Source of the DNA: Acidobacteriota bacterium
GTDB lineage: Bacteria; Acidobacteriota; Vicinamibacteria; Vicinamibacterales; UBA2999
Assembly (NCBI GenBank): GCA_016789705.1
Contig: JAEUQR010000130.1
Span: forward strand, 1-35,161
Reading direction: 5' to 3'
Length of the DNA stretch: 35,161 nt
The position numbers and the translations under genes were made by a program. The notes under the pieces were generated by a model. It saw nothing but the letters and a program-made list of their open reading frames with translations. It was not told where the DNA came from and ran no database searches. Position 1 is the first letter of the stretch, and each line of letters starts with the position of its first letter. This document shows positions 22,899 to 30,662 of the stretch, one piece after another.

Positions 22899-24721
22899 GT
22901 CAGACCTTCGTCACGGTGCAGTGGAACCGGCGGAAGTACGTCTACGACGCGTTCGTCGTGGGCGGCATTGCCGCCTACCTCTGGCTGTTCCGGTGGGTGA
23001 GCCAGATCGTGCTGAACGGCGACCACGCGATCACGCCGGAGATTCTCGGGATGCGCGCCTGGGGCTCGTGCGCCTTCCTGATGCTCACGGCCATCCTGTG
23101 TCTGGGTCCGCTGGCCCGTCTCGATGCGCGCTTCCTGCCGTTCGTCTACAACCGCCGCCACTTCGGCGTGATCTTCTTCGTGGTGGCCGCGAACCACGGC
23201 CGCCAGGTGCTCGACTTCTACCATGCCTACGGCGGCGTCTCGAAGATCGAGTCGCTGCTTTCGAATGACGTCACGTTCACGGGCGCCTCGGCCCCGTTCC
23301 AGCTCTTCGGCGCGGCCGCGCTCGCGATCTTCTTCGTGATGGCGGCGACCAGCCACGACTTCTGGCAGAAGGTGCTCGGCGGACGCGTGTGGAAGTCGCT
23401 GCACATGCTGGTCTACGCGGGCTACGCGCTGGTTGTGGCGCACGTCGCGTTCGGCGCGCTGCAGTTCGAGACCTCGCCCTGGCTCACTGGTGTGGTAGCG
23501 GCGTCCGTCGTGCTCGTCTCGGCGCTGCATGTGGCCGCGGCGCGCCGATCCACTGCCGCAGACCGCACGCCGGCCGGATCGATCGTGGCGCTCGACGGCA
23601 CGCAGTGGATCTCCGCAGGCCCGGCCGCGGCACTCGTGCCTGGGCGCGCGCGCCGGCTCGTGCTGCCGAGCGGCGAGAATCTGGCGCTCGTGCGCGACGG
23701 CGATGCCATCTCGGCGCTGCACGGCGTCTGCGCGCATCAGGGCGGACCGCTCGCCGAAGGCCGCGTCAGGAACGGGTGCCTCACCTGTCCGTGGCACGGG
23801 TGGGAATACCGGCCGGCCGACGGACAGTCACCGCCGCCGTTCACCGAGAAGCTCGCCACGCACCGCGTCAGGCTCGACGGGCACGGTCATCTGCTCGTCG
23901 ACCTCGCCGCGCAGCCCCCCGGCACCCCGTGCGAACCCGTAACGCTCGACTCGGCGGGCGCACCGGCGGACGCGTCCGACGCCGACTTCTTCGTGGGCTA
24001 TCTGCCGATGAGCCCGCGCGCCACGCGCCTGAGCCTGGCCCGCGCGGGCGTCGTGGCCGGGGCCGTGCTGCTGGCCGGCGTCGGGTTTGCCGGCTTCCAG
24101 CGAAGCCCGGGCGACGATCTTCATCCGGGCGCGTACGGCGTGCAGCACGCCGGCCTGCTCTTCGCGCGGCCGTATCCGCATCTGCGCACGCTCGGCACCG
24201 ATGGCGCCGTGACGACGCTGCTCTTCACGGGCTGGACCAAGAACAATCCCGACGTGCCGGCCGACAAGGTGGCGCAGGCCGTGGTCGTGAGCGGCAACGT
24301 CTACGAGCGCGGCGGTCTGCGGATGTTCGAGGGCGCGAGCGGATTCGCTGCCGCTACTGATCTTGCGGCTGCGGATGTCGCGCGGCTGCGCGAAGTCGTC
24401 GAGGTCGATCTCGGCGACGTGACGCTCGCCGGCGAGATCGTCGACTCGAAGTGTTACGCCGGCCGCATGCGGCCGGGCGTGGGCCACGGCCATCGAGCCT
24501 GCGCGCAACTGTGTATCCTCGGCGGCATTCCGCCGGTGCTCGTCACGATGAGCGCCGACGGCACGGAGACACACTACGTGCTGGCCTCGCGGGACGGCGG
24601 TCGCCTGAATGACGCAGCGGCGCCGTTTGCCGCCGAACCCGTCGAAGTGCGCGGACGCCTGGTGCGGCGCGGCGATCTGCTCGAGCTGCGGATCGATCCT
24701 GCAGAGATCCGTCGCCAGTGA
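22895..24721 (+). CDS. Ferric reductase-like heme membrane domain fused to a Rieske domain and a Cys-rich C-terminal domain
   Basis: A 608-residue membrane redox protein. Residues about 15-215 have six hydrophobic segments with His at 101 and 110 and at 170 and 183 (SLHMLVYAGYALVVAHV), fitting a di-heme ferric reductase-like domain. A Rieske domain (about 228-338) has C-x-H at Cys279/His281 (CAHQGG) and C-x2-H at Cys298/His301 (CPWH). A seventh hydrophobic stretch (about 385-400) precedes a C-terminal domain with DSKCYAGRMRPG, HRACAQLC and GGIPPVLV. Its Cys520, Cys536 and Cys540 may bind metal or heme. I cannot name the last domain. Electron flow between soluble donors and a membrane or periplasmic acceptor is likely, direction unknown. 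The start is fixed by the ATGA overlap with the 31-residue gene. Confidence 0.85.
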   Translation: MSQTFVTVQWNRRKYVYDAFVVGGIAAYLWLFRWVSQIVLNGDHAITPEILGMRAWGSCAFLMLTAILCLGPLARLDARFLPFVYNRRHFGVIFFVVAANHGRQVLDFYHAYGGVSKIESLLSNDVTFTGASAPFQLFGAAALAIFFVMAATSHDFWQKVLGGRVWKSLHMLVYAGYALVVAHVAFGALQFETSPWLTGVVAASVVLVSALHVAAARRSTAADRTPAGSIVALDGTQWISAGPAAALVPGRARRLVLPSGENLALVRDGDAISALHGVCAHQGGPLAEGRVRNGCLTCPWHGWEYRPADGQSPPPFTEKLATHRVRLDGHGHLLVDLAAQPPGTPCEPVTLDSAGAPADASDADFFVGYLPMSPRATRLSLARAGVVAGAVLLAGVGFAGFQRSPGDDLHPGAYGVQHAGLLFARPYPHLRTLGTDGAVTTLLFTGWTKNNPDVPADKVAQAVVVSGNVYERGGLRMFEGASGFAAATDLAAADVARLREVVEVDLGDVTLAGEIVDSKCYAGRMRPGVGHGHRACAQLCILGGIPPVLVTMSADGTETHYVLASRDGGRLNDAAAPFAAEPVEVRGRLVRRGDLLELRIDPAEIRRQ

Positions 24722-25812
24722 GTACGGCGCCGCAACCCGCGACGGCACGCCCGCCACGGGTGTGGTTCGTGGACGTGGTGCGCCTGCTGGCGTCGCTGCA
24801 GATGGTCAACGGCCACACCATCGATGCCGTCTTGCTGCCCTCGATCGAGCAGGGACCGATCTTCGACACCTACAACTGGGCGCGCGGGCTGGTCTCGGTC
24901 TGCTTCCTGATGGTCGCCGGGATCGCGTTCCACCTGAGTTCGCTCGCGCGTTACGAGCAGCATCGCCGGAATCCGGCCGCCATTCGGCGACGCTTCCGAC
25001 GCGCCCTCGTGGTCATCGCCGGCGGCTACTTCCTCGGGTTCCCGTGGGCGGCGACGTCGCCAGACCCGGCGCAGGCCGACCTGGCGTGGCGCTACTTCTT
25101 CTCCGTGGGCATCCTGCACAGCATCGGCGCGGCGCTCATCATGCTCGAACTGCTGGTGCTGGCCTCGCGGTCGGCGCGGCAGGTGGTCGTGGCCACCGGC
25201 GTGCTGGCCGTGCTCGCGTTCGCGATCGCCCCGGCGGCCGACGGCACGCTGGCCGGTGGCAGCTGGCATCCGCTCCTGAACTGGATCTCACACGGCGGTG
25301 GGTCGCCGTTTCCGCTGCTGCCGTGGTCGGGCAACGTCTTTGCCGGCGTGGTCGTGGGATGGATCGTGCTGCCACAGGGCGGCCACACGCCCTACCCGAT
25401 CATCTGGTCGCGCCTTGCCGCGCTTGCCGTCGTCGTGGGTGCGATCGCCATGGCGGCTCAGGCCGCACCATGGACGCTCGTGACGGCCGCGACACATCCC
25501 TCGGCACGGCCGGCGTTCGTCGTGTCGAACCTGGCGGCGGTGCTGGTGCTCACACTGGGCCTGTCGATCGTGACGGCGCCGATGCGATCGCTGCCGCGTC
25601 TGCTGCGCATCCTGTCGGGCGAGACGCTGACGATCTACATGTTCCACCTCATCGTGCTCTTCGGCTTCAACATCCAGCTGGCTCGCCGAATCGGTGAGAC
25701 GCGGACGCTGCCCGAGGCCCTGGCGCTCGCCGCCGGCATGATCGTGCTCACGAGTGCGTACACGCTGACCTGGCACCACGTCAAAGCACGCCGTGCCACG
25801 CAGGCGGACTGA
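24718..25812 (+). CDS. Multi-spanning membrane acyltransferase-like protein (DUF1624/acyltransferase type)
   Basis: A 364-residue integral membrane protein with about ten hydrophobic segments. It opens with RVWFVDVVRLLASLQMVNGHTIDAV, resembling the start of membrane acyltransferases (heparan-glucosaminide N-acetyltransferase-like or acyltransferase 3 families), where R-x3-D-x-x-R and a His on the first helix are typical. Later motifs are FLMVAGIAFHLS, SVGILHSIGAALIMLELLVLA and LSGETLTIYMFHLIVLFGF. The substrate is unknown. The GTG start at 24718 overlaps the stop of the preceding gene (GTGA), so it is the last gene of the redox operon. Why an acyltransferase should be coupled there is not clear. 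Confidence 0.72.
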   Translation: MSTAPQPATARPPRVWFVDVVRLLASLQMVNGHTIDAVLLPSIEQGPIFDTYNWARGLVSVCFLMVAGIAFHLSSLARYEQHRRNPAAIRRRFRRALVVIAGGYFLGFPWAATSPDPAQADLAWRYFFSVGILHSIGAALIMLELLVLASRSARQVVVATGVLAVLAFAIAPAADGTLAGGSWHPLLNWISHGGGSPFPLLPWSGNVFAGVVVGWIVLPQGGHTPYPIIWSRLAALAVVVGAIAMAAQAAPWTLVTAATHPSARPAFVVSNLAAVLVLTLGLSIVTAPMRSLPRLLRILSGETLTIYMFHLIVLFGFNIQLARRIGETRTLPEALALAAGMIVLTSAYTLTWHHVKARRATQAD

Positions 25813-25848
25813 TCGTTCGCGTCCCTGTCTCGTGATACGACTGGTGAC

Positions 25849-26595
25849 GTGCGCCAATTCATCTGGGCCAGCCTGCTGTTGATAGGGTGCCTCGCCGACT
25901 CGACCGGCGCGCCGGCGCGAGCGACTGCGGATTTCGACCACACCTACCAGGCCTACGGCGCCCTGCTGGCCACACATCTGGAGGGCACCCGCGTCGACTA
26001 CGCGCGGCTCGTTTCGAATCGGACCGCCCTCGACCGCGTGGCCGCCACATTCGGCGTGGTCACACGGGAAGAGGACGGGGCATGGCCGGCGCCGCAGCGC
26101 ATGGCCTACTGGATCAATGCCTACAACGTGTTCACGCTGAAGGCGGTGGCCGATCACTATCCGATTCGCGGGAGCTGGCTCAGCTTCTATCCGAAGAACA
26201 GCATCCGCCAGATCGACGGCGTGTGGACGAGCCTGCGCTGGCGCGCCGGCGGACGGCAGGTCACGCTCGACGACATCGAACACCGTATCCTGCGCCCGGA
26301 GTTCGAGGATGCCCGCGTACACTTCGCGGTGAACTGCGCCTCAATCGGCTGCCCGCCGCTGGCGCGTGAGCCGTTTCGCAGCGAGCGGCTCGATGCGCAG
26401 CTCGACGCGGCGGCGGTTCGATATCTGGCCAGAGCGACCGGTCTCGTCGTGAGCGGCACGACCCTGCGTCTCTCGAGCATCTTCAAGTGGTATGGCAGCG
26501 ACTTCGAGGCGCAGTTCCTGCCGCGCGGCCCGGCCGGACGCTGGCCCGTGACGCCAACACCCGGATCGCCTGGCTCGACTACGACTGGGCGCTGA
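25849..26595 (+). CDS. DUF547 family secreted protein with a frameshifted C-terminus
   Basis: The frame encodes 248 residues with a signal peptide or lipoprotein-like leader (MRQFIWASLLLIGCLAD). The DUF547 hallmarks are present: TRVDYARLVSNRTALDRVA, PQRMAYWINAYNVFTLKAV, LDDIEHRILRPEF, HFAVNCASIGCPPLA and LSSIFKWYGSDF. After about 26520 the frame turns into GRWPVTPTPGSPGSTTTGR, unlike the family. In another frame the same DNA gives ARDANTRIAWLDYDWALND and ends at a TGA at 26616-26618, a normal DUF547 ending. So a one-base loss (or two-base gain) lies near 26520-26555, either real or an assembly error. The family's function is unknown; Cys and His in NCASIGCPP suggest a catalytic or metal site. 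The GTG start is the only suitable one. Confidence 0.85.
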   Translation: MRQFIWASLLLIGCLADSTGAPARATADFDHTYQAYGALLATHLEGTRVDYARLVSNRTALDRVAATFGVVTREEDGAWPAPQRMAYWINAYNVFTLKAVADHYPIRGSWLSFYPKNSIRQIDGVWTSLRWRAGGRQVTLDDIEHRILRPEFEDARVHFAVNCASIGCPPLAREPFRSERLDAQLDAAAVRYLARATGLVVSGTTLRLSSIFKWYGSDFEAQFLPRGPAGRWPVTPTPGSPGSTTTGR

Positions 26596-26630
26596 ACGAC
26601 GTCGCCGCGAAGCGCTGAGACGCCGCACGC

Positions 26631-26636
26631 TATAGT
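26631..26636 (+). promoter_or_regulatory. Possible -10 box for the TPM gene (TATAGT)
   Basis: TATAGT ends 10 bases before the ATG at 26647. This implies a leader of only a few bases. No Shine-Dalgarno is evident apart from a weak GAGG (26639-26642), and no -35 box is clear. Confidence 0.45.
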
Positions 26637-26646
26637 CTGAGGTTGC

Positions 26647-27621
26647 ATGCGCCGGGTCCATGCCACTTTCCTCGCCCTTCTCCTCGCCTCCGCGCTCGCG
26701 CCGGTGGCAGTCGACACGGCCGCACAGCAACTGCCCAAGCCCACGGGCGCCATCAACGACTTCGCGCACGTGCTGAGCGCCTCGGAGGTGCAGACGCTCA
26801 CGGCCCTGGCCGAAGACGTCGAACGCACCACGAGCGCCGAAATCGCCGTGGCCACGGTGACGTCGCTCGACGGACTCACGGTGGAGGAGTACGCAACGGC
26901 CCTCTTCGCCGCCTGGGGCGTGGGCCAGGCCGGCAAGGACAACGGCGTGCTCATCGTCGTGGCGCCCGCGGAGCGCGAGATGCGCATCGAGGTCGGCTAT
27001 GGACTGGAAGGGGTGCTGCCCGACGGCCTCGCCGGGCAGATCATCCGCGAGACGTTCCTGCCGGCGTTCCGCGACAACGCGTTCGGCCGTGGCATCGTCG
27101 ACGGCACGACGCGCATCGCCGGCATCGTGCGCCGCAACCAGCCCCTGACCGACGCTGAGCTGCAGGCACTCGCGGCATCGCAAGACCCAGCCAGCAGCAA
27201 CGACGCGATGTTGCCCTACGTGCTCGTGCCGTTCCTCGGCCTCTTCGTGTCGATCGGGTTCGGGATGGCCGGCGCCGGCGTCGGCGCCCGCGCCGTCGGG
27301 CCGATCGTCTTCGGTGCGGTCTTCGGCGGGATCCCCATGGCGCTCGGCGCCACGGTCGGGATGCCACGCGGCGCCTGGGTGCTCGCGGGCATCGCGGCAC
27401 TGGCGCTCGTGATCGGGTTCCGTCTGGGCCGTCGGCCCGGCAGCCGGGCGTCGATGCGGGGCAGTTCGAAGAAGGCCGGGGACCGCTGGGTGTGGGGCAT
27501 GGGCGGACCGTCGTCGGGCCGCTCATCGTCGGGCCGCTCGTCCTCGGGCTCGTCCTCGGGGTCGTCGAGCAGCTTCGGCGGCGGCCGCTCGGGCGGCGGC
27601 GGCGCAAGTGGACGCTGGTGA
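26647..27621 (+). CDS. TPM domain protein with Ser/Gly-rich tail
   Basis: A 324-residue envelope protein of the YgcG/TPM group. It has a signal peptide (about 1-27). The TPM domain (about 33-165) has INDFAHVLSASEVQTLTALA, the strand EIAVATVTSLDGLTVEEYA, GQAGKDNGVLIVVAPAEREM, RIEVGYGLEGVLPDGLAGQI and FGRGIVDG. Hydrophobic segments lie at about 190-265. The low-complexity tail (SSGRSSSGRSSSGS, then SFGGGRSGGGGASGRW) is normal for the family. The DNA for the tail is an imperfect 15-bp repeat (27511-27570). Some TPM domains act as acid phosphatases, and bacterial versions lack a firm role. The gene ends 4 bases from the end of the convergent gene. Confidence 0.92.
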   Translation: MRRVHATFLALLLASALAPVAVDTAAQQLPKPTGAINDFAHVLSASEVQTLTALAEDVERTTSAEIAVATVTSLDGLTVEEYATALFAAWGVGQAGKDNGVLIVVAPAEREMRIEVGYGLEGVLPDGLAGQIIRETFLPAFRDNAFGRGIVDGTTRIAGIVRRNQPLTDAELQALAASQDPASSNDAMLPYVLVPFLGLFVSIGFGMAGAGVGARAVGPIVFGAVFGGIPMALGATVGMPRGAWVLAGIAALALVIGFRLGRRPGSRASMRGSSKKAGDRWVWGMGGPSSGRSSSGRSSSGSSSGSSSSFGGGRSGGGGASGRW

Positions 27622-27625
27622 GGGA

Positions 27626-28075
27626 CTACGGCACCGCCGTGTAATGCCCGTGAATACAGAGCCACCGGCCGCTCTCACGCACGAAGATCCGCGTCGACTT
27701 GCCGCGCGACGTGAAACGTTTGCCCTCGATCGTTCCGGCGTCGGTCCAGTAGTAAGTCACCCAGGCGGTGTCGCCACGCACGGTGACCACCGGCTGATGC
27801 ATGTCGGTGTGGACACCGCTGGCGCGCTGCAGGTAGGCACGGTAGTTGCGCACCTCGGCGTCTTTGCCCTCGGTGATGTAGGTGTCGTTCTCGCCGAAGG
27901 ACGTGAAATCGGGATGGACGTAGGTCGCATACCGGTCGATGTCGCCTCGTTCGATGGCGTCCCACATCGCCACCATCGCCGCCTTGATCTCGGCGGCGTC
28001 CTTCGCCGTTGACGGCTGGGCCGACGACAGCGCCGGCAACGTCGCGACAAACGCGCACACGAATAGACTCCGCAT
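27626..28075 (-). CDS. Secreted NTF2-like/ketosteroid isomerase-fold protein
   Basis: A 149-residue exported protein. The signal peptide is MRSLFVCAFVATLPALSSAQ. The NTF2-like cone fold follows: IKAAMVAMWDAIERGDIDRYATYVHPDF, NYRAYLQRASGVHTDMHQP, VVTVRGDTAWVTYYWTDAG and STRIFVRESGRWLCIHGHYT. Such DUF4440/SnoaL-like proteins bind small hydrophobic ligands or act as accessory domains; no active site can be assigned. The start at 28075 is supported by GGGAGAG about 7 bases upstream; the longer open frame runs through the divergent Kelch gene. It is convergent with the TPM gene. Confidence 0.88.
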   Translation of the reverse strand: MRSLFVCAFVATLPALSSAQPSTAKDAAEIKAAMVAMWDAIERGDIDRYATYVHPDFTSFGENDTYITEGKDAEVRNYRAYLQRASGVHTDMHQPVVTVRGDTAWVTYYWTDAGTIEGKRFTSRGKSTRIFVRESGRWLCIHGHYTAVP

Positions 28076-28120
28076 GATGATCTCTCCCGGCAGCGTGGCG
28101 GCCAGCTGCGGCCGCCATGA

Positions 28121-28126
28121 TACCCT
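28121..28126 (+). promoter_or_regulatory. Possible -10 box for a leaderless GTG start (TACCCT)
   Basis: TACCCT ends 6 bases before the GTG at 28133 and no Shine-Dalgarno precedes that codon. The match to TAnnnT is minimal, so this is weak. Confidence 0.25.
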
Positions 28127-28132
28127 CGCGCC

Positions 28133-29266
28133 GTGTCGCGATCCCTGATGATTGCCGCGGTCGTCGCACTGGCGACATTCGCAGCCGCGTGCGATGTGCG
28201 GGCACCTTCGGCGGCGGGAGGCTCGAGTCGCCCGGCTGATGCGGTGCCTGCCACCTGGACGGTGTCGAGGGGACCGGAACTGCCGCGTCCCCTCGGCAAC
28301 AACGCCGTTGCCGCGGCGATGGTCAGCGGACACCCGTGGCTCTTCAGCTTCCTCGGCCTCGAGTCGGGCCGCGACTACCACGCCATCACGACGCGTGCGT
28401 TCGCCCTCGATATCGAACGCGGGCGATGGGAAGCGCTGCCCGACGTGCCCGGGCGCGCCGGCCGGCTCGCGGCCACCGCTCAGTCGATTGGCGATCGCGT
28501 CTACGTGTTCGGTGGCTACGAAGTGGCGGCCGACGGCAGGGAAACCACGAGCCCGGCAACCGACATCTACATCACCAGTGAACGGCGCTACGCCCGCGGT
28601 GCCGACCAGCCGGTGCCCCTCGATGACGCCGTCTCGGGCGTGTGGCGCGATCGCCTGATCTATCTGATCAGCGGCTGGTCGACGGACCGGACGGTGACGA
28701 CCGTGCAGGCCTACGACCCCACGGCCGATCAGTGGATCGCGGCGACGCCCATTCCAGGCACGCCGGTCTTCGGACACGCCGGCGGCCTCGTTGACAACAC
28801 GATCGTGTATTGCGGCGGTGCGAAGATGCTCGACACCGGCACGCCGAAGTACGGCATCAGCGGCGAGTGCTTCCGCGGCGACATCGACCCCGAGACCCCT
28901 GCGTCAATCACCTGGCGCGCGATTGCCGCGCATCCAGGCGCCCCGCGCTATCGCGCCGCCGCCGGCCCGGTACGCACCGCGGCTCAGACCGGCATCATGT
29001 TTGTCGGCGGCACGGCGAACCCCTACAACTACAACGGCATCGGCTACAACGGGCAGCCGGCCGAACCCGAAGCGGCGACGTGGATCTACGACGTGGCGGA
29101 GGACGCCTGGATGCCTGGCCCGCGGCTCGCCGCCCCGACGATGGACCACCGGTCGCTGGCGCACGCCGCCGGAGCATGGTGGGTGGTGGGCGGGTTCACG
29201 CGCGGGCAGGCCGTGACGGCTGGCGTCACACGCCTGGCCAGCGGCGAGCCGGGGAAGGGCCGATGA
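28133..29266 (+). CDS. Kelch-type beta-propeller lipoprotein
   Basis: A 377-residue exported lipoprotein. The leader ends in TFAAAC with the lipobox Cys at residue 20. Kelch-like blades follow: GPELPRPLGNNAVAAAM, RGRWEALPDVPGRAGRLAATA with RVYVFGGYEV, RLIYLISGWSTDRTV with YDPTADQWIAATPIP, IVYCGGAKML, and EDAWMPGPRLAAPTMDHRS with WWVVGGF. Each has the double Gly and spaced Tyr/Trp typical of Kelch. It is most likely a binding or scaffold protein; a galactose oxidase-like enzyme is not supported. The GTG start gives a complete lipoprotein signal. Its TGA overlaps the start of the M24 peptidase (ATGA), so the two are co-translated. Confidence 0.85.
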   Translation: MSRSLMIAAVVALATFAAACDVRAPSAAGGSSRPADAVPATWTVSRGPELPRPLGNNAVAAAMVSGHPWLFSFLGLESGRDYHAITTRAFALDIERGRWEALPDVPGRAGRLAATAQSIGDRVYVFGGYEVAADGRETTSPATDIYITSERRYARGADQPVPLDDAVSGVWRDRLIYLISGWSTDRTVTTVQAYDPTADQWIAATPIPGTPVFGHAGGLVDNTIVYCGGAKMLDTGTPKYGISGECFRGDIDPETPASITWRAIAAHPGAPRYRAAAGPVRTAAQTGIMFVGGTANPYNYNGIGYNGQPAEPEAATWIYDVAEDAWMPGPRLAAPTMDHRSLAHAAGAWWVVGGFTRGQAVTAGVTRLASGEPGKGR

Positions 29267-30645
29267 TGATGACAACCGGACGCCGACTGCTGCTGAGCGC
29301 GCTGCTTGCCGCGACGATCGCCCCGGTGACCGCGCAGCCCACACCTGAACAGCGATACCTCGATTGGAGCGAGCTGCCATTTCCGGCTGCCGAATACGCT
29401 GCCAGGCGGAGCGCGCTGTCGAGCGCCCTGCGGGCAAGCGGCGGCGGGGTGTTCCTGTCGCCGGCAGCCGCCGGCGCCTCGGAAGGTTTCACCTTCCGGC
29501 AGCTCGACACCTTCTGGTATCTGACCGGACTCGAGTTCCCTGACGCGGTGGCGGCCCTCGACGCTGATCGCGGCGTCACCATCATCTACGCACCGCCGCG
29601 CGACGCGCGATTCGAAAACCCCTCCCGACGCAACGATTTTCCCGGGCGGCCGCTACAGGCCGACGCGAGCATCGGCGCGCGCGCCGGGTTGTCCGACATC
29701 CGCCCCCTTGCGCAACTCAACGCGGACCTGACCGCCTGGGTCGCTGAAGGAAGACTACTGCGCGTTGACCCTGGGTCGCCGGCGGCGCTGGCACGGTCGG
29801 ACGCCGAGCGACCGCAGCCCGCAGCACCGCTGGCCCATTTCGCAGCCTGGCTCATGCGGCAGCAGCCTGCGGCGCGCGTGCAATCGGCGTATCGCGACGT
29901 CGCGCTGACACGCATGGTGAAGTCGCCTGCCGAAATCGCCCTCATGCGGCAGTCGGCGCGCCTCGGGGTCGACGGCATCGCCCACGCCGCACGCTTCGTC
30001 AGAGACGGCATCGACGAACGCGGGCTCGAAGCCGAGCTGGAGGCGTTCTACAAGCGAGGTGGCGCCGCGAAGCTGCCGTTTGCGTCGATCGTCAAGTCGG
30101 GCCCGAACGCCCTCTGGCCGTGGCGAATCCTGGCGACCCACAACGACCGGCGCAATCGCACGATGAGGAACGGCGAGCTGGTGATCTTCGACGTGGGGTG
30201 CGAGCTGCACGGCTACGTCAGCGACACAGGACGCACCTTTCCGGTGTCTGGACGCTTCACAGGCGACCAGCGCTCGATTCTCGAGATGGAGGTGCGCGTC
30301 TCCGATGCCATCATCGCCGCGATGCGGCCGGGCGTGACGCTGGGGGATGTGCAACGCATCGCCGAACGGGCGATCCCCGCCGATGCCCGGCCCTTCATGC
30401 AGACGGGCTCGTTCTTCGGTCACCACCTCGGACTGTCGTCGGGCGACCCGTCCGTCGACGACGCGCCTCTGGCCCCTGGCATGGTCATCACGGTCGAGCC
30501 GTGGTACTACAACCATCCGCGGGGTATCAGTGTGTTCACGGAGGACGTCATCCTCATCACGGCGGACGGCCGCGAGAACCTCACCGCCCACGTCGCCCGC
30601 ACGCCTTCAGGGCTTGAAGCGCTGATGCGCGGGGCGCGCCAGTAA
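29263..30645 (+). CDS. Secreted M24 family Xaa-Pro aminopeptidase-like protein (second copy)
   Basis: A 460-residue exported metallopeptidase of the aminopeptidase P type. The signal peptide is MMMTTGRRLLLSALLAATIAPVTAQ, followed by a creatinase-like N-terminal domain (DTFWYLTGLEFPDAV). In the catalytic domain all five ligands are in place: Asp310 and Asp321 (VIFDVGCELHGYVSDTGR), His387 or His388 (GHHLGL), Glu412 (ITVEPW) and Glu428 (FTEDVILIT). It would release an N-terminal residue ahead of proline from peptides in the periplasm. Compared with the 7024 copy it is shorter and keeps the normal Glu. Three ATGs stand in a row; the first overlaps the Kelch stop. The selenoprotein gene starts 17 bases after its stop. 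Confidence 0.92.
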   Translation: MMMTTGRRLLLSALLAATIAPVTAQPTPEQRYLDWSELPFPAAEYAARRSALSSALRASGGGVFLSPAAAGASEGFTFRQLDTFWYLTGLEFPDAVAALDADRGVTIIYAPPRDARFENPSRRNDFPGRPLQADASIGARAGLSDIRPLAQLNADLTAWVAEGRLLRVDPGSPAALARSDAERPQPAAPLAHFAAWLMRQQPAARVQSAYRDVALTRMVKSPAEIALMRQSARLGVDGIAHAARFVRDGIDERGLEAELEAFYKRGGAAKLPFASIVKSGPNALWPWRILATHNDRRNRTMRNGELVIFDVGCELHGYVSDTGRTFPVSGRFTGDQRSILEMEVRVSDAIIAAMRPGVTLGDVQRIAERAIPADARPFMQTGSFFGHHLGLSSGDPSVDDAPLAPGMVITVEPWYYNHPRGISVFTEDVILITADGRENLTAHVARTPSGLEALMRGARQ

Positions 30646-30662
30646 TCGACCGCGAGGCAGCC

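Noticed and set aside
22775..24757. Long minus-strand frames opposite the Rieske membrane protein
   Set aside because: Their products are Arg/His/Gly-rich with no domain. They arise from high GC content and the codon pattern of the plus-strand gene.
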